In this document: positions 9,301-15,236 of the stretch, one piece after another
Position numbering within the stretch: the first letter of the stretch is position 1
Layout of the letters: each line of letters begins with the position of its first letter
The notes under the pieces: model-generated
What the model was told of the DNA's origin: nothing
The model's input: the letters and a program-made list of their open reading frames with translations, nothing else
Databases searched by the model: none
Position numbers and translations under genes: made by a program
NCBI GenBank assembly: GCA_944363035.1
Contig: CALVTS010000011.1
Span: 1 to 51,526 of the forward strand
Direction: 5' to 3'
Length of the DNA: 51,526 bases
DNA from: an uncultured Clostridia bacterium
GTDB taxonomy: Bacteria; Bacillota; Clostridia; Christensenellales; CAG-917

Positions 9301-10044
9301 AACTGGCCCAATGAGAATGCGTCCGGCAGCCGTTCCTCCAGGGTGTACGTCACGGCGGAAAGAAACGGGTATTATTTCTCCGACGACTTCTACGCCTATG
9401 AACTGTCTGCTTCCAACAAGCAGTCCTCTTCCGCGATAGAGCTCGGCTCCAAGCTGGACGGTTTCGTCAGCAACGTCAACCGGCTCAACAGCAACTACGC
9501 CTTCAAGTGGGGCGCGGAAGGCTACGGTATCTACAACGGTGAGGAACTCGTCGTCGCAGTGACCGTCAAGGTCTATCAGAACGACAAGGACGTTACTGCC
9601 ACCGCCATTGACGCGAACGGCAACATCGCGCTTGCGGGTTCCTTCAAGATCGAGTACGCTCTGACCTACAACGGCGTCGCGCAGAAGTTCTTCCACCTGG
9701 TGGACGTCACCCCCTTCAAAGCGGGGACCGGTTACGAACTCTCCGTGGGCATGACGCTCGAGAAAATGCTGGATGTCTCCGCTCTCGGCGCGGGCTATAC
9801 CGTGAAGTATGACGCGACGTCCGATTCCTACGGCATCTACAACGGCGACACGCTCGCTTATGAGGTGACGGCGGACGTCAGGAAGGGCAAGTATTCGTTC
9901 AGCAGCAAGTATACGCTCGTCAACGGGACCATAGCGGAATCCGGCGACTTCTTCGTGACCTTCGAGATAGAGTACGGTACCTCCAAGTTTGAAGTCGAGA
10001 TCGGCGCCATCAACATCCCTGCGGCACAGACTCCCGAAGCGTAA
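6364..10044 (+). CDS. Giant surface lipoprotein with Gly-rich linker (1226 aa)
   Basis: ATG 6364 follows AAGGAG (6350-6355) by 8 nt. The signal peptide has a short basic n-region, a hydrophobic core and the lipobox LFVAC with C26. Residues about 30-55 form a flexible linker of GGGDTP-type repeats. Residues about 60-290 are strongly similar, also at nucleotide level, to the lipoprotein at 11368, including the shared run around DDWLGLYG and VPVTA-GFKSDQMVG. The middle (about 300-560) alternates amphipathic helices and beta strands. The C-terminal half (about 560-1226) is beta-rich with repeated Tyr/Val/Thr strands, resembling serial immunoglobulin-like modules. It should be anchored on the outer face of the membrane. 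I cannot name a function; sensing, adhesion or substrate capture are all possible. The neighbouring two-component system may regulate it. Confidence 0.85.
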   Translation: MKRKVFLIVVLALVLCLACGMLFVACNDNNGGGETPGGGDTPGGGDTPGGGDTPGGDEEIDEQKAAAWDAMIDALDAVRTDENKEFAFGLEIAEKGEGEAADERIFGVAFENYAGKDYIYGVAGKDGEFASFNGFDLGHVIMTVLDDWLGLYGERIMGLVPVTAEGFKSDQMVGAILVGFIGDYANEGTSYMFEIDLASIITFIVGDGTEENPGLVDLDSTLAGFLGEETLATVIDTLGGLLGIEETADLTVSGLLMEVANNYSVKAYFGFDDVAATADAENADPFDGLMEGVADARKLPAKNLLNFSLDGTAQLRDEKGEPVADYVINVDMDIDIFQLLGILDYVKGNGCLLNGTAIDPDFKLSFNLDDTNTLEKIVEMVENLGYINITVDQVGEDNKPTKNILTIYSDFSEGNALVQLNSEEITAIIYKAYVALGGVYDFDTLASYIENAVTGALGQADEEGGFDVMGLLTGILDVLNLDLSDLNAALADIKANGVNIDMNGLVDMLVELVPDLSLASSFLPSLWHNAATLNIQVRQASYGTADTSTEMAELYAMKSTPSAALVSEVTKITGLPSDFYALFPTIGLGQTYTLEGKSLVDNSTVTFDGYVIGYDALDVDWSKKGPQNVTLYVAAANQGKSLVELLNGTTSSLVNVIDLSAYPVFGIYSVDVTLTLTETSAEASNVKIVGHEDGAAIEYTYAAQPVAGAKTAFSWLKSGSNVTLSYNKGTEAKTIVLDEKTFNKYCYIVDAKGNVVANAFDAENNVVVPAGAYKIVVDVNGYKAEVPLNVSTVAVSAVSDAIPVLGAKYDYTVEAELTSPDGEVTECDITSLSYNIGSKSFYSMHQESKDFADIGEVGENRLTVTLNKDLALIGLHKATVSVKANGVTISSIVYEFGTVETPADAFAMSGVGTVYFGNAVSVAIEVGDKTYSLSYNAETEKWEAKAEDGTVLKDIVITMRWDDAEEGVLVVGDANGFITNWPNENASGSRSSRVYVTAERNGYYFSDDFYAYELSASNKQSSSAIELGSKLDGFVSNVNRLNSNYAFKWGAEGYGIYNGEELVVAVTVKVYQNDKDVTATAIDANGNIALAGSFKIEYALTYNGVAQKFFHLVDVTPFKAGTGYELSVGMTLEKMLDVSALGAGYTVKYDATSDSYGIYNGDTLAYEVTADVRKGKYSFSSKYTLVNGTIAESGDFFVTFEIEYGTSKFEVEIGAINIPAAQTPEA
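6454..6525 (+). repeat. In-frame 18-bp tandem repeat encoding GGGDTP linker
   Basis: Four tandem units of GGCGGCGGCGAYACYCCC inside the lipoprotein gene encode Gly-Gly-Gly-(Glu/Asp)-Thr-Pro. Copy number could vary by slippage and alter the length of the linker between the lipid anchor and the folded domain. The paralog at 11368 has a 15-bp version of the same unit (GGCGGCGATACCCCC, about 3 copies near 11481). Confidence 0.85.
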
Positions 10045-10084
10045 ACCAAACGACCTCCGAGCGGTTTATCCGCTCCCGAAAGGA

Positions 10085-10125
10085 CAGGAGCCTCCTCTCA
10101 TGAGGGGGCTCCTGCTTTGTGTTTT
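10085..10125 (+). terminator. Terminator after second lipoprotein gene
   Basis: CAGGAGCCTCCTC / GAGGGGGCTCCTG, 4-nt loop, one wobble pair, followed by the T-rich GCTTTGTGTTTT. It lies 40 nt after the stop. Confidence 0.8.
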
Positions 10126-10232
10126 CGGGGGAGGTGATATTTTCGGACGGATGCTTCGGTGAAAGCATACGCCCCCAATCTTTCCCTCACATCGAAGCCG
10201 TGCTGTCCGAGGCAGGTGCGCGGCGCGGGGAG

Positions 10233-10820
10233 TCAGTCCTGAAGGATGAGCATCACAGAGCCCTGCTTGGCTTTGCAGAGAGGGCACTCCTGCCAAGCCT
10301 CCTTCGAGACCGCTTCGTAGCCGCAGTCAGCGCACTTCCATTTGACCTTTTCCTTCTTTTTGTACATAGAGCCGCTCTTCATCTGTTCGTATAGTTCCGA
10401 AAAGAGCTTGTGGTGGCATTTTTCCACCCCGATGATGTTTTCGTAAAGCTCGGCTATCTCGGGGAAGCCCTCCTCGCGCGCGACGGCGGCGAATTCCGGA
10501 TATATCCTTTCAGCCTCGTCAAGTTCGTCCTCGGCGGCTATCCGCAGGTTGGCTTGCAGATCCCACTTTTCCTTGAAAGGGTATCCCGCCGAGATGTCGA
10601 TGTTTTCCACCTGCTTCTCCTCGGATTGCTGGATGAATGTGTAAAACATCCGCGCGTGGTTGAACTCGTTGTACACCACTTTGTCCACAAGCTCGGCAAG
10701 ATATTTGAAGCCGTTCATGCGCGCTCCGTATTCGATAAACTCATACCGCGTGCGCGCCTGGCACTCGCCGGCGTAGGATCTTGCCAGATTTTGATAAGTT
10801 CTGCTGTCTTTAAGTTTCAT
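10233..10820 (-). CDS. rbr: Rubrerythrin
   Basis: A 195-residue cytoplasmic protein of normal family length. The N-terminal ferritin-like four-helix domain supplies a di-iron site with E19, E52 and H55 (NEFNHARMF), E98 in AEDELDE, and the distal ENIIGVEKCHHKLF helix (E127 or E133, H136/H137). The C-terminal rubredoxin domain has the Fe(Cys)4 ligands C163, C166, C179 and C182 in the order CADCGY...CPLC. The family reduces hydrogen peroxide with electrons passed through the rubredoxin centre and protects anaerobes from oxidative stress. The start follows AGGAGG on the minus strand 5 nt upstream. It is a single gene flanked by terminators and intergenic repeats; no PerR-like operator could be seen, because the upstream space is occupied by repeat copies. 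Confidence 0.95.
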   Translation of the reverse strand: MKLKDSRTYQNLARSYAGECQARTRYEFIEYGARMNGFKYLAELVDKVVYNEFNHARMFYTFIQQSEEKQVENIDISAGYPFKEKWDLQANLRIAAEDELDEAERIYPEFAAVAREEGFPEIAELYENIIGVEKCHHKLFSELYEQMKSGSMYKKKEKVKWKCADCGYEAVSKEAWQECPLCKAKQGSVMLILQD

Positions 10821-10843
10821 GTCAGCCTCCTTTCGGTTTATGT

Positions 10844-10924
10844 ATGCCGGTCCGGAATAATACGGACCAGCCTCGGAGCAATTCTTTTCGGCGCTTCTGC
10901 ACAGCCGAAACTTGCCAATATGTA
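10844..10924 (+). repeat. Type 1 copy of the dispersed intergenic repeat
   Basis: Begins ATGCCGGTCCGGAATAATAC and ends AACTTGCCAATATGTA. About 90% identical over 81 bp to the left arm of the complete element at 17663. It contains an inner hairpin TTTCGGC / GCCGAAA and a short GGTCCG / CGGACC stem. It lies 24 nt upstream of the rubrerythrin start, so it is probably transcribed in, or overlaps, the rubrerythrin leader. Confidence 0.85.
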
Positions 10925-10925
10925 A

Positions 10926-10987
10926 AGGTCCGGAATAATACGAACCTGCCTCGGAGCAATTCTTTTCGGCGATTTTTTCAGCCTAAA
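10926..10987 (+). repeat. Second, partial type 1 copy in tandem
   Basis: Starts GGTCCGGAATAATACGAACC directly after the previous copy and runs through GAGCAATTCTTTTCGGCG before diverging. The two copies form a head-to-tail pair with an 82-bp period. Confidence 0.75.
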
Positions 10988-11130
10988 CGCGGGCAAAGAC
11001 GTTGCGGCGGGGAGGGGAGATCGGGCTCGCGGGCCGCAGATACGGTCATGACCCGCTCCGTCGCTTTCAGGACACACTTTTATTATGTCTCGTTGAGCTC
11101 TTCGGGATACGCGGGGGAGGGAAGTTTGCA

Positions 11131-11206
11131 GGTCCGAAATGATAGGCACAGGGTCCGACGCGCCGAGTCCCGCCTGAACCGCGTCATTTGCCTTGCCGAT
11201 ACGGGA
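11131..11206 (+). repeat. Degenerate type 2 copy of the dispersed repeat
   Basis: Complement of the type 2 unit seen at 17865, 24002 and 29569. The most conserved part is CGCCTGAACCGCGTCATTTG followed by CCTTGCCGATAC. The terminal GGAATAATACG part is eroded to GAAATGATAGG. Confidence 0.6.
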
Positions 11207-11233
11207 TAAACCGCTCACGCGAGCGCGCGGGAT

Positions 11234-11287
11234 ATGAAATGAAAGATTATTTTAATGTTGCATAAATGTTTTGTGAGAAAACTCACA
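11234..11287 (+). promoter_or_regulatory. Candidate operator upstream of third lipoprotein gene
   Basis: TGTGAG-AAAA-CTCACA at 11272-11287 is a perfect 6+6 palindrome. The leader of the paralogous gene at 6364 carries a related TGTGAGAAAAATCA at 6243. ATGAAAT (complement of the ATTTCAT motif found before the regulator operon) lies at 11234. A weak promoter could be TTGCTT (11299) with TAAAAT (11320), 15-nt spacing. The remainder of the 10821-11367 gap is repeat copies and nothing else I can identify. Confidence 0.4.
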
Positions 11288-11367
11288 CAATAATCATATT
11301 GCTTCAAACGCGTGTAGCTTAAAATCAGGTCTCAAAGTGGGCTGAGTTTTAGAATAAGGAGCAAATT

Positions 11368-13479
11368 ATGAAGAAAAAAGCATTTTTGATCGTCATCCTG
11401 GCGCTTGTGCTTTGCCTCACCTGCGGTATGCTCTTCGTGGCGTGCAACGAGGGCGGCGATGACGGTGGAAAGACCCCCGGCGGCGATACCCCCGGCGGCG
11501 ATACCCCCGGCGGGGACACCCCCGGCGGCGGTCCTCCTCCTGTTGAGGATGACGATGAAGTCGATCCCGAACTGGCGGCGGCGTGGGATGCCATGCTGGA
11601 CGACCTGGACGCGGTGCGTGCGGATGAAAACGAGGTGAAGGAGTTTGCCTTCGCGCTCGAGATCGCCGAAAAGGGCGAGGGCGAAGCCGCAGACGAGAGG
11701 ATATTCAGCCTCGTGTTCGACTCCGTCAACGAGTACATCTACGGTCTGGCAGGCAAGGACGGCGAGTTCCTCAAGCTCAACGGCTTCGATCTCGGTCATG
11801 TTATGATGACCGTTCTGGACGATTGGCTCGGTCTCTATGGCGCGAACATAATGGGGATTGTGCCCGTGACTGCGGACGGGTTCAAATCCGATCAGATGGT
11901 CGGCGGGATCCTGTTGGGCTTCGTCCCCGATTATGCGCACAATGACGACGCGTATATGTTCGAGCTAGACCTCGGCGAGATCATCAACTTTATCGCGGGT
12001 GACGGCACCGAGGAAAACCCCGGGCTTGTCAAGATCGATGAATCACTCGCCGAATATGCCGAGATTATCGGCAAAGTCATGGGCGCCGTCGGCAAGGTCA
12101 TCCCCGGCGTCACCGCGGATACGACTGTCACCGAACTGCTCAGGATGATCGGCAGCAGCTATGCCGTCAGGATCTGCTTCGGCTTTGCCGACGCGGCGGA
12201 GACTGAGGTGAAGGGCGATCTCTTCGGCGGACTGGTGGAAGGCTTTGCCGAAGCCAGCGAGGAAGAAGCCGTCAACGTCCTCAACTTCAAGGGCGAGATC
12301 AACATCGAAGGCAAGGACGCGGAAGGTAATTCCAATGCGGCGTACGTTGTGGACATCGCCGTGGACGTCGATCCCTTCGTCCTCATCGGAATGCTCGACC
12401 TGGTGAAGGGCAACAAGCCCCTGCTCGATGGTATGGCGATCGCGGAAGGATTCAAGCTCGGATTCGTGGACTTCGAGATAGGCGACATCATCGCCATGCT
12501 CGAAGACTTCGGGTATATCCACATCTCCGTGGACAGGGTGAAGAGCGCCTCCGGCCCCACCCCCAAAAACCTGTTCACTCTGCACTATGATTCTGCCGTT
12601 GGTAAGGCAGTGCTCTCTGCGGCGACCAACGAAGTGGGCGGCGAACAGCTCGCGGCAGGCGGCGTCTACGACGTGGAGGCGCTTGCCAAGGTCGTGGACA
12701 AGCTCATCAAGGACGCGGCGACAGGCGCCGCCGATGCTCCCGCCGAGCACAAGCATGAAGCCGACAAAGACGGCAACTATGCGTGCGACAAAAACAAGAA
12801 CATGGTCTGTGACGAGACCCGCGAGATCATCAACATCGAAGGTCTCATCGGAAAGATAGTGGGCGTGCTTGCCGAGTCTCTCGGCATCGACACGGCGGAC
12901 GTCGAAGGCTACTTTGACAGCATCGGTACCAACGGCATCGTCATCGGCTTCGAGCCCATCCTCGATTACACCGAGACCCTTCTTGAAGACCTCACCGACC
13001 TCACCGAAAGCACCATAAGAAGTCTGCGCGGCACCGTTGAGGAACTCATCGCGAGCGACAGCCTCACCTTCAAGGTGCCCGCAGATGCGTTCTCCTACGG
13101 CACCGTGACGGAGAAGGACTATGTGGGCTATGAGGACCTCATTTACAGCCTGCGCGAGGATAAGACCTTCTTCAAGAACGGCGACGCGTATGTCAGCGAG
13201 ATCACGGGTATCGCCAACGCAGACGGCTCTCAGGTCGAGGCGGGCGACATCGTGAGCGTGACGGGCAAAGGCTTCAAGGGCGAGACGGTGGAGACCACGG
13301 GCGTTGTGATGTACGTCATCGACGGCGTGTACTATGTGGGCATCCACACCGACCTTTACGCCAACCTCGAAGAGCTGAGAGATATCGTTGCGGCAGTGGA
13401 TGAGAATGCGGCGGCAGCCATCGTCATTCCCGCCGAGTGGCCCTTCTACGGCGTGCTCGCTTACAAGCCTCAGGCGTGA
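11368..13479 (+). CDS. Large surface lipoprotein, paralog of the one at 6364 (703 aa)
   Basis: AAGGAG precedes ATG 11368. The signal peptide and lipobox LFVAC (C26) are nearly identical to those of the 1226-residue protein, followed by a Gly-Asp-Thr-Pro linker and a homologous domain to about residue 290. The two genes are recognisably alike in nucleotide sequence, so the duplication is fairly recent. This copy lacks most of the long beta-rich C-terminal half and ends in a shorter beta region. At about residues 460-485 there is a His/Asp/Cys-rich insert with the pattern HKHEADKDGNYACDKNKN, which resembles Ca2+-binding or metal-binding DxDG loops. Function unknown; expected outside the membrane. 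Its own promoter region and terminator make it a single transcription unit. Confidence 0.85.
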   Translation: MKKKAFLIVILALVLCLTCGMLFVACNEGGDDGGKTPGGDTPGGDTPGGDTPGGGPPPVEDDDEVDPELAAAWDAMLDDLDAVRADENEVKEFAFALEIAEKGEGEAADERIFSLVFDSVNEYIYGLAGKDGEFLKLNGFDLGHVMMTVLDDWLGLYGANIMGIVPVTADGFKSDQMVGGILLGFVPDYAHNDDAYMFELDLGEIINFIAGDGTEENPGLVKIDESLAEYAEIIGKVMGAVGKVIPGVTADTTVTELLRMIGSSYAVRICFGFADAAETEVKGDLFGGLVEGFAEASEEEAVNVLNFKGEINIEGKDAEGNSNAAYVVDIAVDVDPFVLIGMLDLVKGNKPLLDGMAIAEGFKLGFVDFEIGDIIAMLEDFGYIHISVDRVKSASGPTPKNLFTLHYDSAVGKAVLSAATNEVGGEQLAAGGVYDVEALAKVVDKLIKDAATGAADAPAEHKHEADKDGNYACDKNKNMVCDETREIINIEGLIGKIVGVLAESLGIDTADVEGYFDSIGTNGIVIGFEPILDYTETLLEDLTDLTESTIRSLRGTVEELIASDSLTFKVPADAFSYGTVTEKDYVGYEDLIYSLREDKTFFKNGDAYVSEITGIANADGSQVEAGDIVSVTGKGFKGETVETTGVVMYVIDGVYYVGIHTDLYANLEELRDIVAAVDENAAAAIVIPAEWPFYGVLAYKPQA

Positions 13480-13504
13480 TGAAGAGCTAAGCCATGTATA
13501 TCAT

Positions 13505-13539
13505 CGCCCCTGCCGAGTCTCGGCAGGGGCGGTTTTTTT
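13505..13539 (+). terminator. Terminator after third lipoprotein gene
   Basis: CGCCCCTGCCGA / TCGGCAGGGGCG with a 3-nt loop and a 7-T tract; textbook Rho-independent form. Confidence 0.95.
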
Positions 13540-13595
13540 CACGACAAGAGGAGAGCTCCCGAAACGCATGATGGGGTTAGGATGAGCCTCCGAAC

Positions 13596-13690
13596 GCATA
13601 TCGCGGCGACGGGAGATAAGGCGGCAAGCATATCGCGGCGGCGGGTCATGGGGCGAGCAGGGCATATCGCGGGAGGGCGCACGCATATCC
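13596..13690 (+). repeat. Four irregular GCATATCGCGG repeats
   Basis: GCATATCGCGGCG at 13596, GCATATCGCGGCG at 13628, GCATATCGCGGGAG at 13662 and GCATATCC at 13683, spaced 32, 34 and 21 bp. They lie between the terminator and the metF promoter. No function is evident. Confidence 0.5.
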
Positions 13691-13727
13691 GTTTTGCCTC
13701 CGCCTCGCGGGGAAAAATTTATTACGG

Positions 13728-13756
13728 TTTACGCGCGCGCGTTTGTGTGCTATTAT
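13728..13756 (+). promoter_or_regulatory. Sigma-A promoter of the methionine operon
   Basis: TTTACG, 17-nt spacer, TATTAT. Transcription would start near 13763, leaving a leader of about 22 nt. That is too short for a SAM or cobalamin riboswitch, and none is visible. Confidence 0.6.
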
Positions 13757-13784
13757 ATTTTATAGTCATGTGTACGGAGGGGTT

Positions 13785-14666
13785 ATGAGGATCGCAGACC
13801 TTTTCAAGAGCAAAAAAGCGGCGCTTTCGTTTGAGGTGTTCCCGCCCAAGGCAGAGAGCGGTATGGATGGCATAAACGCCACCTTGGAGGAGCTTTCCGC
13901 CCTCAGACCCGACTATGTGTCCGTGACGTACGGAGCGGGCGGGAGCCGCAACGCTCACACCGCTGAGGTGGCGCGCAAGGTGCGCGCTCTCGGTATGGAG
14001 CCGCTCGCGCATATCACCTGCATCAACTCCACCAAGGCGGAGGTGCTTTCCGCTCTCGGGGAGCTCTCCTCGTCGGGGGTGGAGAACGTGCTCGCCCTCA
14101 GAGGCGACAGGGTGGAGGGCGCGACGTCTGCGGATTTCAGATACGCTTCCGACCTCATTTCCTTTATAAAGGAGCAGGGGTTCGATTTCGACGTCTCGGC
14201 GGCGTGCTATCCCGAGGGACATCCCGAGTGCGACAGCATGGTCGATGACGTCCGCCACCTCAAATACAAGGTGGATCTCGGCGTGACCCACCTCAATTCT
14301 CAGCTCTTTTTCGACAACGACGATTACTTCCGTTTCCTGGACATGGTGCGCCTCGCGGGGATAGAAACGCCCGTGCAGGCGGGCATAATGCCTCTTGTCA
14401 AAGCCTCCCAGTTCGGCGGCATAGTTAAGATGACGGCGGCAAAGATACCCTCCAAGATATCCCGTATGTACGCGCGTTTCGCGGACGATCCCGAGTCCCT
14501 CTGCGAGGCGGGGATAGCCTACGCCACGGATCAGATCATCGACCTTCTCAGCGGGGGAGTGGACGGCATACACCTCTATATCATGAACAACGCCTACGTC
14601 GCCCGCCGCATAACCGAAAACGTGCGTCCCTTTTTTGAAAAGCTCAATTCGGAGAACGCAAAATGA
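13785..14666 (+). CDS. metF: 5,10-methylenetetrahydrofolate reductase
   Basis: A 293-residue TIM-barrel flavoprotein reducing 5,10-methylene-THF to 5-methyl-THF, the methyl donor for methionine synthase. Family signatures seen are LSFEVFPPK near the N-terminus, YVSVTYGAGGS, the LALRGDR loop, DFDVSAACYPEGHPEC, HLNSQLFFDN and AGIMPL. Length is normal for the bacterial MetF class. ATG 13785 is chosen over an in-frame GTG at 13743 because GGAGG (13776-13780) precedes it and homology starts there. Its stop overlaps the next gene (ATGA). It is the first gene of a three-gene operon with the MetH reactivation protein and MetH, so the whole remethylation step is co-expressed. Confidence 0.95.
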   Translation: MRIADLFKSKKAALSFEVFPPKAESGMDGINATLEELSALRPDYVSVTYGAGGSRNAHTAEVARKVRALGMEPLAHITCINSTKAEVLSALGELSSSGVENVLALRGDRVEGATSADFRYASDLISFIKEQGFDFDVSAACYPEGHPECDSMVDDVRHLKYKVDLGVTHLNSQLFFDNDDYFRFLDMVRLAGIETPVQAGIMPLVKASQFGGIVKMTAAKIPSKISRMYARFADDPESLCEAGIAYATDQIIDLLSGGVDGIHLYIMNNAYVARRITENVRPFFEKLNSENAK

Positions 14667-15235
14667 AGATATCCCGCGCCGAGACATTGCGATACCTCGG
14701 ATTTCGCGGTCAGGAGCTCACCGCCGCCGACGAGCAGGATCTCGACCGCGCGGAGGAGCTCTGCCTTTCAGCCGCGCGTCCCGTCACGGTATGGCGCAGA
14801 TTCTGTCTGGAGCCCGACGGCGTGACCCTTTCGGGGAGCGGCGTCACTTTCAGGGGGAACGCCATACTCAGACACCTTGCGGGTTGCGACGCGGCATATC
14901 TCGTCGCGGGCACTCTCGGGCTGGATGTGGACAAGCTCGTCGCCCGACTCATGAGGGAGGATCCCGCCCTCGCCGTCATGACGGACGCCGCCGCCGTGTC
15001 TCTCATAGAGCGCGTCATGGACGAGCTCTCGGATGAGATCTCCCGCAAGGAGGGGGGCAGGGTGACGAGACGGTTTTCCTGCGGGTATGCGGATTTCCCG
15101 CTGGAACAGCAGACGGATTTCATGCGCCTCCTCGATATGGGCAGAAAACTCGGCGTGTACATCGGCGCGGATCACATCATGATCCCGCAAAAGACCGTGA
15201 CTGCCGTCATCGGCGTGCGAAAAGCGGAGATGTGA
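14663..15235 (+). CDS. Stand-alone methionine synthase (MetH) reactivation-domain protein
   Basis: A 190-residue protein matching the vitamin B12-dependent methionine synthase activation domain. It has the AARPVTVWRRF stretch, the helix-rich middle ending MDELSDEI, the RFSCGYADFPLEQQ loop (the SPGY-type SAM-binding region of MetH; here SCGY) and the IPQKTVTAVIGV end. In Escherichia coli MetH this domain is fused at the C-terminus and binds S-adenosylmethionine for reductive methylation of oxidised cobalamin. Here it is separate and lies directly before a metH lacking it, a layout common in clostridia. It overlaps metF by 4 bp and is 1 bp from metH. Confidence 0.88.
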   Translation: MKISRAETLRYLGFRGQELTAADEQDLDRAEELCLSAARPVTVWRRFCLEPDGVTLSGSGVTFRGNAILRHLAGCDAAYLVAGTLGLDVDKLVARLMREDPALAVMTDAAAVSLIERVMDELSDEISRKEGGRVTRRFSCGYADFPLEQQTDFMRLLDMGRKLGVYIGADHIMIPQKTVTAVIGVRKAEM

Positions 15236-15236
15236 T

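Noticed and set aside
6343..9696. A 1117-codon open frame on the minus strand
   Set aside because: It is antisense to the 1226-residue lipoprotein gene, has no ribosome binding site, and its sequence is a mirror of the sense codon bias. Other long minus frames (37343-40075, 1057-2448, 2800-4368) arise the same way.
13540..13784. SAM or cobalamin riboswitch before metF
   Set aside because: No conserved core of either class is visible, and the predicted leader is only about 22 nt.
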